Positions 18,568 through 26,763 of a DNA stretch of 64,000 bases are shown here, piece by piece. The DNA lies in contig QJZC01000026.1 of the NCBI GenBank assembly GCA_003247575.1, positions 105,310 to 169,309 on the forward strand, read 5' to 3'. This DNA comes from Pseudomonadota bacterium. GTDB taxonomy: Bacteria; Myxococcota_A; UBA9160; SZUA-336. Each line of letters opens with the position of its first letter. Position 1 is the first letter of the stretch. The translations under genes and the position numbers were made by a program. The notes below the pieces were generated by a model. It was not told the origin of the DNA. It saw nothing but the letters and a program-made list of their open reading frames with translations, and made no database searches.

Positions 18568-18809
18568 CAACCTCCTCCTACGGCGTGGATGATCTCGATC
18601 TTGTCGCCGTGTTGGATCTCGACTCCCGCGTAGCGCGAGCGCGGCACGACCTGCGCGTTGATGGCGACCGCTACTCGACGTCCGCCGAGGCCGCACGATT
18701 CGAGCAGTGCCGGCAAGCTCAGAGGCGGCGCAGCGCGGCGAGCCTCGCCGTTCAGCGTAAAGCAGAGATCGGTGGGCTCTCGAGTAGAGCATTCCCGAGT
18801 TGGACTCAC
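18567..18809 (-). CDS. thiS: Sulfur carrier protein ThiS
   Basis: A ubiquitin-fold sulfur carrier of about 65 core residues (80 from the proposed GTG). It has the N-terminal strand FTLNGEARR, the [13 protein letters not shown] turn and the [14 protein letters not shown]-terminus. The terminal glycines are adenylated by ThiF and thiocarboxylated before passing sulfur to ThiG. No thiF is in the window. The GTG at 18809 is the first usable start upstream; the true start may be closer to the core. No TPP riboswitch was recognised upstream. Confidence 0.85.
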   Translation of the reverse strand: MSPTRECSTREPTDLCFTLNGEARRAAPPLSLPALLESCGLGGRRVAVAINAQVVPRSRYAGVEIQHGDKIEIIHAVGGG

Positions 18810-19025
18810 GTTCGGGCTCCGGACGGGGCCCGCGGCTGGCGGCGGAGTGCCCTGCGCCGGATTTCCATCCTTGCGGCACAAAGGTGGGCGGCGCAGCCGG
18901 GGGCCGCGCGGAGGCGGACGCGACACCGCTCGGCGAAGTTCTTGTCTCTCTCCCGGATCAAGCTTGAGCGAGGGTAGCACGTCCCCGATCCCCCGCCTGC
19001 GGCTGTGCGACGCTACTCTGGCGGG

Positions 19026-20180
19026 ATGTGGGGCAGCCGAATCCAGAACGAGTCGCTCGCACCGCCGCGGTCGACGCGCCCGACCTGGGCGGAGCTGGAT
19101 CTCGCCGCGCTGCGGAGCAACCTGCGCCAGGTGCGCGCATGCGCCGCGGGGCGCCGGATCATCGCGGTCGTCAAGGCGGGTGCATACGGGCACGGGATAG
19201 GCGCGGTTGCGCCCGCGCTCGTGCGAGAGGGCGTCGAGGCGCTCGCGGTCGCCACCCTCGAAGAGGCGCGTGAGCTGCGGGCGCTCGGGCTGGTTCTTCC
19301 GATCCTGTTGCTCGAAGGGTTGCACCGCGACGAAGATGCCGCCGAGGTCATCGGACGCGGATTCGTGCCGGTGATTCCGCGCGTCGACATGCTCGAGGCA
19401 GTGGCGGCGGCGGCGCGCACCTTGAGGCGGCGCGTGCCCGTCCACGTGAAGCTCGACACCGGGATGGCGAGGCTCGGGATTCAGCTCGAGGATCTATCCG
19501 AGGTGGTCGACCGGATCCGACGCGAGCCCCTGCTCGATTGGGCGGGCCTGATGACCCACCTGGCCGAGGCAGACGATGCTGCTTCGACGGAGACGTCGCG
19601 CCAGCGGGATCGCTTCCAGCGAGCGCTGGACCAGGTGCGGAGTGCGGGCTTCGATCCTGGCTGGATCCACGCCGACCCCTCTGCAGCGGTGCTGCGCGGC
19701 CCGACTCCGTTTTCTACGGCGGTACGGCCGGGCTTGATGCTCTACGGCGCCGATCCCACGTTGGAACGCAGCGCTCGCCTCGAGCCTGTCATGAGCCTGT
19801 TCTCGCGTGCGATCCAGGCCAAGGACGTCGCTTCGGGGACGCGAGTCGGCTACGGAGGCACGCACGTGACCGGTGTGCCCACCCGGCTTCTGACCTTGCC
19901 GATCGGGTACGCCGACGGGCTACCGCGCGCGGCCGGAGGGCGCGCGCAGGTCTCTGTCGCGGGAGCCCATGCGCGCTTGGTCGGCCGCGTGTCGATGGAT
20001 CTCGCCGTCGTCGACGTGGGATCGCGTTCGGCGGCCGACGTCGGGAGCGAGGTTCTGTTGTTCGGCCGGCGTGGGTCGATACGCGTGCCCGTGGAAGAGC
20101 TGGCTCTCGCGGTCGACACCATCGCCTACGAGATCCTGACGGGGATCGGTCCGCGCGTCCCGCGCCTGGTCGTGCGCTGA
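19026..20180 (+). CDS. alr: Alanine racemase
   Basis: A 384-residue PLP enzyme converting L- to D-alanine for peptidoglycan. The PLP lysine is Lys50 in VVKAGAYGHG, where the usual Asn after the lysine is Gly. The second catalytic base is the Tyr in RVGYGGTH, and SMDLAVVDVG is the C-terminal barrel motif. The ATG at 19026 is chosen; an in-frame ATG lies 7 codons upstream. A -10-like TACTCT (19015-19020) ends 5 bases before the ATG, and there is no ribosome site. Confidence 0.93.
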   Translation: MWGSRIQNESLAPPRSTRPTWAELDLAALRSNLRQVRACAAGRRIIAVVKAGAYGHGIGAVAPALVREGVEALAVATLEEARELRALGLVLPILLLEGLHRDEDAAEVIGRGFVPVIPRVDMLEAVAAAARTLRRRVPVHVKLDTGMARLGIQLEDLSEVVDRIRREPLLDWAGLMTHLAEADDAASTETSRQRDRFQRALDQVRSAGFDPGWIHADPSAAVLRGPTPFSTAVRPGLMLYGADPTLERSARLEPVMSLFSRAIQAKDVASGTRVGYGGTHVTGVPTRLLTLPIGYADGLPRAAGGRAQVSVAGAHARLVGRVSMDLAVVDVGSRSAADVGSEVLLFGRRGSIRVPVEELALAVDTIAYEILTGIGPRVPRLVVR

Positions 20181-20222
20181 TCCGCCCGGTCGCGCCCTCG
20201 TCCTGGTGCCGGGCTGTGGGAG

Positions 20223-20251
20223 TTGACCCTATCGGGCCGGGCCTGTATCTA
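20223..20251 (+). promoter_or_regulatory. Promoter of purD, predicted leaderless
   Basis: TTGACC (20223-20228), a 17-base spacer and TATCTA (20246-20251). The -10 box ends 8 bases before the purD ATG at 20260, placing the transcription start at about 20258-20260. No ribosome site can fit. Confidence 0.6.
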
Positions 20252-20259
20252 GCCCGAGC

Positions 20260-21573
20260 ATGCGAGTCCTAATTCTCGGATCGGGAGGGCGCGAGCATGC
20301 CCTGGCCTGGGCGCTGACCCGCAGCCGTGCGGTCACGGACGTGCTTTGCGCCCCTGGCAGCGATGGGATCGCGCTCGAGGCATCGGTCGTTCCCGTCGAT
20401 CTCAGCGACGTGGACGCGGTCGTAGAGCTCGCCCGCGACCAGCGCATCGACCTCGTGGTGGTCGGCCCCGAGGCTCCGCTCGCGCTGGGTGTGGCCGATC
20501 GGCTCATGCAGGCGGGAATTGCCGTCTTTGGACCGAGCGAAGCCGCCGCGCGCCTCGAGGCCAGCAAGGTGTTCGCCAAGGAGTTCATGCAGCGGCACGG
20601 AATTCCGACTGCGGGCTACCGGATCTTTTCCGACTTCGAACCGGCCCTCGCGTACGCGCGCGCCGCGGGCCGCCCCCTGGTCGTCAAGGCCGACGGACTG
20701 GCAGCGGGTAAGGGAGTGCAGGTTTGTGCGGGTGCCGAGCAGGCCGAGCGCGCGCTCGACGAGATCATGCGCGCTCGACGTTTCGGGCCCAGCGGTGCCC
20801 GAGTGGTGATCGAGGAGGTTCTACCGGGAGAGGAAGCCTCGTTTCACGTGCTGTGCGATGGCGTGAACTGTATCCCGCTGGCCCCGGCTCAGGACTTCAA
20901 GCGGGCGCTCGACGGAGGGGCGGGTGAGAACACCGGGGGAATGGGGGCCTACTCGCCCGCGCTTCTGGTCGACGCTGAGGTTCAAGAGAAGGTGATGCAG
21001 CGCATCGTGCGGCCTCTCGTGGAAGGGATGCGTGCAGAGGGGAGCCCGTACCGCGGTGTCCTCTACGTAGGTCTGATGATTTCAGACGGCGAGCCGTCGG
21101 TGGTCGAGTTCAACGTGCGTTTCGGGGATCCTGAAGCCCAGCCCCTGCTGTTCCGGCTCGAGTCCGATCTCGCTCCGCTGCTCTACGGCACTGCGACCGG
21201 TGACCTGGGTTCGATCGATCCAGCGGGGATCCGCTTCGGGCCCGCAGCTCTCTGTGTCGTCCTGGCGAGCGAGGGCTACCCGCGTAGTCATGCCACCGGC
21301 TTTCCGATCAGCGGGCTGGACGCGCTCGCGTCGGAGCCCGACGTCAAGGCGTTCCACGCCGGGACGCGCCGCATCGACGGCAAGTGGGTGACGGCCGGGG
21401 GGCGCGTGCTGGGAATTACGGCGCGCGCGGACTCGCTGGCGGAGGCTCGCGAGCGGGCCTACGCGGCCGCGCGCTCCGTGCACTTCAAGGGGGTGCATCT
21501 GCGCAGTGACATCGGGCAGGTCGCGGTGCTTGCGGCCGATGGGGCTCCGGAGTCGGGTCCGGAAGGCGCATGA
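20260..21573 (+). CDS. purD: Phosphoribosylamine-glycine ligase
   Basis: A 437-residue ATP-grasp enzyme making glycinamide ribonucleotide in purine synthesis. The N-terminal Rossmann-like GSGGREHALAWAL, the ATP-grasp lysine region PLVVKADGLAAGKGV, the loop GENTGGMGAYSP and the metal-binding EFNVRFGDPEAQ are all present. Length is normal. It overlaps the next gene by 4 bases (ATGA). Confidence 0.96.
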   Translation: MRVLILGSGGREHALAWALTRSRAVTDVLCAPGSDGIALEASVVPVDLSDVDAVVELARDQRIDLVVVGPEAPLALGVADRLMQAGIAVFGPSEAAARLEASKVFAKEFMQRHGIPTAGYRIFSDFEPALAYARAAGRPLVVKADGLAAGKGVQVCAGAEQAERALDEIMRARRFGPSGARVVIEEVLPGEEASFHVLCDGVNCIPLAPAQDFKRALDGGAGENTGGMGAYSPALLVDAEVQEKVMQRIVRPLVEGMRAEGSPYRGVLYVGLMISDGEPSVVEFNVRFGDPEAQPLLFRLESDLAPLLYGTATGDLGSIDPAGIRFGPAALCVVLASEGYPRSHATGFPISGLDALASEPDVKAFHAGTRRIDGKWVTAGGRVLGITARADSLAEARERAYAAARSVHFKGVHLRSDIGQVAVLAADGAPESGPEGA

Positions 21574-22190
21574 GACTGACCTTCGAGGCGGCGGCGGAGC
21601 TCATTCGTCGCGGAGGTGTGGTTGCCTATCCCACGGAGACCGTCTACGGCCTGGGGTGCGACGTGCGCTCCGATGCGGCGCTCGCCGCGCTGCGTGCGCT
21701 CAAGGGACGCTCTCGCGAGCGCGGCGTCTCGGTTCTGCTGGCGGATCCCGAGCTCCTCTGGCAGCTCGAGACCGATCTGCCGGAGCATGCAGCGACGCTG
21801 GCGCGCGCATTCTGGCCTGGCCCACTGACCCTCGTGATCGCTGCTGCGGCGGCGTCCTATCCGCTGGTCGCGACCGACTACGGTGTGGCCTTCCGCTGTT
21901 CCCCACATCCACAGGCGGCGGAGCTGGCTCGCCGTGCGGGGGTGCCGCTCGCTTCGACCAGTGCAAACCTGAGCGGCGCCGAGCCAGCGCGGACGGCGGA
22001 CGAGGTCGAGGCGATCTTTGGTGCAGGCTTTCCGATCGCCGGTGGGGCTCCCGCTGGGGGGGCATCGCCATCCACTGTGGTGGCGGTCGACACCGCGGGC
22101 GATTTGGAGCTGCTGCGAGCGGGAGCGATCCCTTTCGACGAGATTCGAGCGAGCGTCTCCGGGCAGGAGCTGCTGGAAGTGAGGATGTGA
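21570..22190 (+). CDS. tsaC: L-threonylcarbamoyladenylate synthase (TsaC/Sua5/YrdC family)
   Basis: A 206-residue YrdC-fold protein making threonylcarbamoyl-AMP for the t6A37 modification of ANN-reading tRNAs. It has the RGGVVAYPTETVYGLGCDV entry, the lysine- and arginine-bearing segment KGRSRERGVSVL and the nucleotide-binding STSANLSG. It resembles the short TsaC form; the C-terminal Sua5 domain is absent. It overlaps purD upstream and the DUF1015 gene downstream (TGATG), so the three form one operon. Confidence 0.92.
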   Translation: MRLTFEAAAELIRRGGVVAYPTETVYGLGCDVRSDAALAALRALKGRSRERGVSVLLADPELLWQLETDLPEHAATLARAFWPGPLTLVIAAAAASYPLVATDYGVAFRCSPHPQAAELARRAGVPLASTSANLSGAEPARTADEVEAIFGAGFPIAGGAPAGGASPSTVVAVDTAGDLELLRAGAIPFDEIRASVSGQELLEVRM

Positions 22191-23383
22191 TGAGTGAAGT
22201 TCGTCCGTTTCGTGGATTTCGGTTCAATGAGCCGTTGGAGCCGCTGCTCGCGGGCCCCTACGACGTGATCGCTCCAGAGGAGCGTGACCGACTTGCCGAG
22301 CAGCCGCATAGCATCGTCCACCTGACGTTGCCGCCGGGGGAGTCGGAAGCGCGCGACTACGAGCTGGCGGCCCGAACCCTCAAGCGCTGGATCCGCGAGC
22401 GCGTGCTCAGCCCGGACTCGAAGGAGTGCCTCTACGTGCTGGAGGAAACCACCGAGGACGGTCGCGTGCGCAAGGGATTCATCGCCAACGTGCGTCTGGC
22501 CGACTACTCGGAGCGCGTCATCCTGCCCCACGAGCGAACCATGCGCGGACCGAAGCAGGACCGGCTGCTGCTGACGCGTGAGGTGCGGGCAAATCTGGAG
22601 CCCTTGTTCTTCCTCTACGAGGACCGCGAGAATCGCCTCGGTGAAATCTGGACCAGGCAGGAGCGGGCGGCCGCAGTGGCGGAGTGCACGGGGCCCGACG
22701 GTACGCGGCTGCGGATGTGGGCCGACTCCGACCCCAGCCGGATCGCCCTGGTGCGGGAGCATCTGCGCGAGCGCTCCTTGATCATCGCGGATGGGCATCA
22801 CCGCTACGAGACGATGGTCGCCTACCGGGACGAGTGTCGCCGCGAAGCCGGACGGGATGCGGGTCCGGCCGAGTTCGTGATGGCCTATCTCGTGAACGCC
22901 TTCGACCCAGGCTCCAAAGTGCAAGCGATCCACCGTGTGCTGCGAGGCAGTACCGCCGACCCCATCGAGGTCGCGCGCAGCTGCGGCTTCGAGTGCGAGA
23001 GCGGCCCCTCGGCCGAGACTGGAGACGATCTCGTGCGCGCGCTCGCGCCGCGAGCAGGGAGCGAGTGCGCCTTCATCCTGGTCGAGTCCGGGGGGCGCAC
23101 CACGTTGGTCCGCCGTCCGCGGGACAAGCAACTGGATGTCGAGGTGCTGCACAGTGAGCTGCTTCCCCCACTCGGCGGGGAACTCAGCTTCGATGCGCGT
23201 CCGAATCGTCTCTTGGACACGTGTCGCTCGGGAGGTGCCGCCTTGGGCATCCTCCTGAATCCGATCGCGCCCGAGGTCTTGTTTCGCGTCGTGCAAGCGG
23301 GTGCGATCCTGCCGCAGAAATCGACCTACTTCGCCCCGAAGATCCCAACCGGTCTGGTACTGCGCTCGTTCGACGCGGGCTAG
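22190..23383 (+). CDS. DUF1015 family protein
   Basis: A 397-residue soluble protein matching the DUF1015 (HTH-like) family by its N-terminal VRPFRGFRF, the GPYDVI turn, ADGHHRYETMVAYRDE near residue 200 and the late YFAPKIPTGLVLR. The ADGHHRYET motif suggests a metal or phosphate site. Family members occur in many bacteria, often near purine or serine genes, without a settled function. The ATG at 22190 overlaps the tsaC stop codon; the open frame runs further upstream only as a shadow of tsaC. Confidence 0.85.
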   Translation: MSEVRPFRGFRFNEPLEPLLAGPYDVIAPEERDRLAEQPHSIVHLTLPPGESEARDYELAARTLKRWIRERVLSPDSKECLYVLEETTEDGRVRKGFIANVRLADYSERVILPHERTMRGPKQDRLLLTREVRANLEPLFFLYEDRENRLGEIWTRQERAAAVAECTGPDGTRLRMWADSDPSRIALVREHLRERSLIIADGHHRYETMVAYRDECRREAGRDAGPAEFVMAYLVNAFDPGSKVQAIHRVLRGSTADPIEVARSCGFECESGPSAETGDDLVRALAPRAGSECAFILVESGGRTTLVRRPRDKQLDVEVLHSELLPPLGGELSFDARPNRLLDTCRSGGAALGILLNPIAPEVLFRVVQAGAILPQKSTYFAPKIPTGLVLRSFDAG

Positions 23384-23411
23384 TTCGCGCTGGTCTTACG
23401 AGCGCGGCATC

Positions 23412-23858
23412 TCACGAGCGGGGAGGCACCGCGATGCGGAAGCGAAGATCGCGTGCGGTATCGTCGCCCAGCTCGCTGCGCAGCGTCCGGAGGATCCGGG
23501 CCTTGGCGAGCTGCGCTCTCTGCATCCAGGCGGAATCGGGTACCGTCGCGTGAATCACGCCTCGCCGGATTCCTTGTGGGTGGCTGTGCTTGGCCAGCTC
23601 GGGTCCCGCCGCTCGGTTCCAGGCTCGGAGCAGCGCTGCGCCGTCGTTGGCTGCATCGAGCCCCATTTCCTGCAGCACCTTGGGGATCCAGTCGCGCAGG
23701 GCCTCCGCGCGAACGTGGCTTGGCTCCGCGTCCTGCGGGCCCGACGAGTCCCGAGGGCCCGAGTTTCGCTGGTCCGTGTGTGGCGGAGTCCGGTGCCCGG
23801 GGCGAGCACTCGGCGGGAGGGAGCTCCTGGACGATGGGCTGTCTGGCTTGGATCGCAC
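23412..23858 (-). CDS. DUF721/DciA-like protein
   Basis: About 148 residues. The C-terminal 90 residues match DUF721: WIPKVLQEMGLD, LLRAWNRAAGPELAKHS, RGVIHATVPDSAWMQRA and a final helix. DciA proteins recruit the replicative helicase DnaB; many DUF721 proteins are not tested. The N-terminal third is Pro/Ser-rich and probably disordered. The start is uncertain; the GTG at 23858 is the best fit, and the frame stays open to 24044 into a gene on the other strand. It ends 29 bases from the convergent DUF1015 gene. Confidence 0.7.
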   Translation of the reverse strand: MRSKPDSPSSRSSLPPSARPGHRTPPHTDQRNSGPRDSSGPQDAEPSHVRAEALRDWIPKVLQEMGLDAANDGAALLRAWNRAAGPELAKHSHPQGIRRGVIHATVPDSAWMQRAQLAKARILRTLRSELGDDTARDLRFRIAVPPRS

Positions 23859-23909
23859 CTGCGCAGGGTAGCCTTGATCGTGGGGGAGTGTGCTAGTTTG
23901 GTACGCGAA

Positions 23910-24131
23910 ATGGCAGAATCCGATCCGGCTCTTCCGCCGCAAGCGGGCCTCGAGGCGTTCACGTGCGATTTCTGTGGACGTAAAGTGCAGCGTGTTCGTC
24001 GCGTTGCGCTGGACCGGGACTACGATCGATTGGGCGTCAAGCACGTCCGGCAGTACGCCTGCGAGCCCTGTTCGGTTGACAAGGACAATCTGCGCGCTCG
24101 CGTCGATGCCGTGGCTCCGACGAGCCGCTGA
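23910..24131 (+). CDS. Small zinc-ribbon protein
   Basis: A 73-residue protein with two CxxC pairs, CDFC near residue 19 and CEPC near residue 51, separated by a basic segment (GRKVQRVRRVALDRDYDR). This pattern suits one zinc-ribbon fold, perhaps binding nucleic acid. No family name can be given. It is followed at once by a strong terminator, so it is a single-gene unit, divergent from the DciA-like gene. Confidence 0.7.
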   Translation: MAESDPALPPQAGLEAFTCDFCGRKVQRVRRVALDRDYDRLGVKHVRQYACEPCSVDKDNLRARVDAVAPTSR

Positions 24132-24135
24132 GCGT

Positions 24136-24158
24136 AGGGCTCTCGGGAGCCCTCTTTT
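24136..24158 (+). terminator. Rho-independent terminator
   Basis: Stem AGGGCTC (24136-24142) and GAGCCCT (24147-24153), loop TCGG, followed by CTTTT (24154-24158). It lies 5 bases after the zinc-ribbon gene and isolates it from the ribosomal operon. Confidence 0.85.
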
Positions 24159-24214
24159 AGGCTCAACTTTGCACCCCTGGACAGGCGAGCAGCCCCGCTA
24201 ACCGCGCCAGCGGG

Positions 24215-24243
24215 TTGACGGTCGCGGGGCAGCCGTTTAGCTT
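24215..24243 (+). promoter_or_regulatory. Promoter of the rpsP-khpA-rimM-trmD-rplS operon
   Basis: TTGACG (24215-24220), 17-base spacer, TAGCTT (24238-24243), followed by a leader of about 130 bases before rpsP. The position after a terminator and before a strongly expressed operon supports it. Confidence 0.5.
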
Positions 24244-24377
24244 GCTGGCCTTCTTGCGCCGGTAGCGCGCCTACGTCCGCGAATGGCCCAGTGAAGGTCG
24301 GAAGCCACGCGGGAGAATGGGGCGGCTCGGCGCGCACTCGGCGCGCTTTCGTGCGCGCCCTCGTGGAGCTCAGTAGC

Positions 24378-24644
24378 ATGGTGAAGATTCGTCTCTTGCG
24401 CACCGGAACCACCAAGCGCCCGTCCTATCGGATCGTGGCGGTCGATTCGCGTCGTCGGCGCGAGTCACGCGTGCTGGAGAATCTCGGCACATACGAGCCG
24501 CGGCAGGGCGGTCGACTCACCCTCAACGACGCCGCAGTCGCCAAGTGGATGAGCGAGGGGGCGCAGGCCTCGGATACGGTGGCCTCGATCCTGCGTCGCC
24601 GGGAGCGCGAGCTCTCCGCGGTCGAAGCGGCAGCGGTCAGCTAG
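24378..24644 (+). CDS. rpsP: 30S ribosomal protein S16
   Basis: An 88-residue protein of normal S16 length, beginning MVKIRLLRTGTTKRPSYRIV with the usual VVDSRRRR-like turn (here AVDSRRRRES) and LGTYEPRQ. It stabilises the 16S rRNA 5' domain. The ATG at 24378 is fixed by the conserved N-terminus; GGAG lies 9 bases before it. It heads the classic operon with rimM, trmD and rplS. Confidence 0.95.
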   Translation: MVKIRLLRTGTTKRPSYRIVAVDSRRRRESRVLENLGTYEPRQGGRLTLNDAAVAKWMSEGAQASDTVASILRRRERELSAVEAAAVS

Positions 24645-24739
24645 CTGGGGCTCGCAGCCGGGAGCATCCGGAGCCGCTGCTTCGGTGTACCCCGGCCTCG
24701 TATTCCTACTCCCGAGTCGCATTGACTGGAGTCCAACCC

Positions 24740-24976
24740 ATGCAGGAACTCGTAGATTTCATCGCGCGAGCGCTCGCGCAGCAGCCCGAGGAAGTTCGGG
24801 TCGAACTCGAAGGGGATCGCAAGGTTCTCCTCAGCGTGGCGGGTGACGATCTCGGTCGTCTGATCGGTCGGCGTGGGCGCACCGCAAAGGCGATTCGAAC
24901 GCTCCTGCGGGCATCCCATGGTGCGGACCTCGAGATCGTCAGTGACGACGAGGACGCCATCGCAGAGCCGGAGTAG
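24740..24976 (+). CDS. khpA: KH-domain RNA-binding protein KhpA
   Basis: A 78-residue protein made of one KH domain with the GxxG loop as IGRRGRTAKAIRTLL. KhpA binds RNA, usually with KhpB, and affects translation or cell division in some bacteria. GGAG lies 8 bases before the ATG. It sits between rpsP and rimM, its usual place. Confidence 0.92.
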   Translation: MQELVDFIARALAQQPEEVRVELEGDRKVLLSVAGDDLGRLIGRRGRTAKAIRTLLRASHGADLEIVSDDEDAIAEPE

Positions 24977-24996
24977 GCAGGCGCTCGAGCCTCGCG

Positions 24997-25542
24997 ATGC
25001 CGCTCGGTGCGAACGCCGTTCCGGTCGGATATGTCCTGCGCACGCACGGCATCGAAGGCGGCCTGCTGCTGTCCGTCGATCCTGCTGGCCTGCGGACTTT
25101 GCTGGCGGCCCCGCGCGTGGTGCTGGTCGCGGAGCCCGGAATGATCCCGTACCGAGTGGCCGAGGTGCGCGCGCTTGGACAGGCGGCCGGGCGACTCCGC
25201 GTCTGGGTCCGTTTCGTCGGGCTGGACACCCCTGAACGAGCTCAGAACTGGGTGGGTGCCGAGGTGCGCGTCGAGCCACAGTTCCAGCTTCCGGCAGCAT
25301 CCGACGACTTCTTCGCGAGCGAGCTGGTCGGACTTCGCTGCCGTACCCGTGAGGGGCGGGACCTGGGCGTGGTGCGCGAGGTGTGGCCTACTGCGGATGT
25401 GGATCAGCTGTTGGTCGAGGGGCGCGGCGGGTGCTTCTTCCTGCCGGCGAGAGACGAGGTGCTCGCGCGCATCGCGCCGGCAGAGGGAGAGATCGAGGTC
25501 GACCTGGATGCCCTGGGATTCGATCCAGAAACCATCGGGTGA
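24997..25542 (+). CDS. rimM: Ribosome maturation factor RimM
   Basis: A 181-residue two-domain protein: the N-terminal RimM barrel (VPVGYVLRTHGIEGGLLLS) and the C-terminal PRC barrel (FASELVGLRCRTREGRDLG to FFLPARDEVL). It binds S19 and helps assemble the 30S head. No ribosome site is clear, and the gene starts 20 bases after khpA. Confidence 0.93.
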   Translation: MPLGANAVPVGYVLRTHGIEGGLLLSVDPAGLRTLLAAPRVVLVAEPGMIPYRVAEVRALGQAAGRLRVWVRFVGLDTPERAQNWVGAEVRVEPQFQLPAASDDFFASELVGLRCRTREGRDLGVVREVWPTADVDQLLVEGRGGCFFLPARDEVLARIAPAEGEIEVDLDALGFDPETIG

Positions 25543-25548
25543 GGTCAG

Positions 25549-26337
25549 ATGAGCGGACTCCGAATCGACATCCTCACCTTGTTTCCCGAACTGTTCGAGT
25601 CGATGCAGACGGTCTCGCTGCTCGGGCAGGCGCTGCGCGACGGACGTATGGAGATCGGAGTCCACAACATCCGCGACTTCGCGACTGGGCGCCACAGGGT
25701 GGTGGATGACACCCCTTACGGGGGCGGGGACGGAATGGTGCTCAAGTGCGAGCCCGTCGTTGCTGCGATCGAATCCGTTCGGCGTCCGGGAGGTCGTGTA
25801 TTGGTGCTCAGCCCGCGCGGCCGGAGACTCGACCAAGCGGTCGTCCAGGAGCTGTCGGGAGAGAGCCAGCTGGTGCTCGTATGCGGGCGCTATGCGGGAT
25901 TCGACGAACGCGTGCTCGAGCACACGGGTGCAGAAGAGCTTTCCATAGGAGATTATGTACTGTCCGGCGGCGAGGCAGCTGCTTGGGTGGTTTCGGAGGC
26001 CGTTTCGCGGTTGGTGCCCGGAGTGCTCGGGAATCCGGATTCTGCGCGGTGTGACTCGTTTAGTGGCGGCCTTTTGGAGCATCCGGTGTACACTCGCCCC
26101 CCCGAGTTCCAGGGGCGGCAGGTGCCCGAGGAGCTCATGACAGGAAATCATGCGGAGATCGCGCGGTTTCGGCGCGCGCAGTCGATCCGGATCACGGCCG
26201 CTCGCCGACCGGATCTGATGGCGCGCTTCGAGGCTGAGCTCGCCGAACGTCGAGACGCGGAGGCAGAGCGGGACCGCGCGGTCCTCTCGGAGGTGTTGGA
26301 TGCGAAAGATCGAGGCGATGGAACCCGTAGCTGTTAG
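25549..26337 (+). CDS. trmD: tRNA (guanine-37-N1)-methyltransferase
   Basis: A 262-residue SPOUT methyltransferase making m1G37. Knot motifs seen are [40 protein letters not shown] and [13 protein letters not shown]. The start lies 6 bases after rimM, with GAGGTC upstream. Its last 38 bases overlap rplS in another frame. Confidence 0.96.
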   Translation: MSGLRIDILTLFPELFESMQTVSLLGQALRDGRMEIGVHNIRDFATGRHRVVDDTPYGGGDGMVLKCEPVVAAIESVRRPGGRVLVLSPRGRRLDQAVVQELSGESQLVLVCGRYAGFDERVLEHTGAEELSIGDYVLSGGEAAAWVVSEAVSRLVPGVLGNPDSARCDSFSGGLLEHPVYTRPPEFQGRQVPEELMTGNHAEIARFRRAQSIRITAARRPDLMARFEAELAERRDAEAERDRAVLSEVLDAKDRGDGTRSC

Positions 26338-26650
26338 AGAAGATCTGCCGGAGTTCCGGCCTGGCGACACCGTTCGCGTCCACGTGCGGATCCGCGAGGG
26401 AGACAAGGAGCGCATCCAGGTCTTCGAGGGAGTCGTGATCGCGCGCAAGCGTGGGGGTGTCAGCTCGAGCTTCACGGTTCGCAAGATCTCGTACGGTGTA
26501 GGTGTGGAGCGCATCTTTCCCTATCACTCGCCGCTGGTCGCCAAGGTCGAGGTCAAGTCTCGCGGCAAGGTGCGGCGCTCGCGACTCTTCTATCTGCGCA
26601 AGCTGCGCGGTAAGGCAGCTCGGCTGAAGCAGCGGAGGGAGGACGCCTAG
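26300..26650 (+). CDS. rplS: 50S ribosomal protein L19
   Basis: A 116-residue protein with [34 protein letters not shown] and [21 protein letters not shown], all typical of L19, which lies at the 30S-50S interface. The ATG at 26300 has GGAGGTG just upstream; an ATG 6 codons later is possible. The start lies inside the end of trmD. Confidence 0.95.
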   Translation: MRKIEAMEPVAVREDLPEFRPGDTVRVHVRIREGDKERIQVFEGVVIARKRGGVSSSFTVRKISYGVGVERIFPYHSPLVAKVEVKSRGKVRRSRLFYLRKLRGKAARLKQRREDA

Positions 26651-26763
26651 AGGCGTGAATGCGCATTCATGGAGTCCAAGCTCAAGGACTCCGCATCCCC
26701 TCGGGCGGAACCGACACGCAGGAGCACGAATGCCTGGACGGCGAGTCGTGTTCTAGGCTGCCC

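Noticed and set aside
18810..19025. TPP riboswitch upstream of thiS
   Set aside because: The conserved CUGAGA and downstream core of the thi box are not present on the minus strand.
21506..22189. 228-codon upstream extension of the DUF1015 frame
   Set aside because: It lies entirely on purD and tsaC in another frame and shows no conserved sequence; the TGATG overlap gives a natural start at 22190.
21878..23296. 472-codon minus-strand open frame opposite the DUF1015 gene
   Set aside because: The plus-strand frame carries conserved DUF1015 motifs; this one does not.
24706..26514. 602-codon open frame on the minus strand opposite khpA, rimM and trmD
   Set aside because: It mirrors well-identified genes, has no recognisable domain, and long antisense frames are expected at this GC content.
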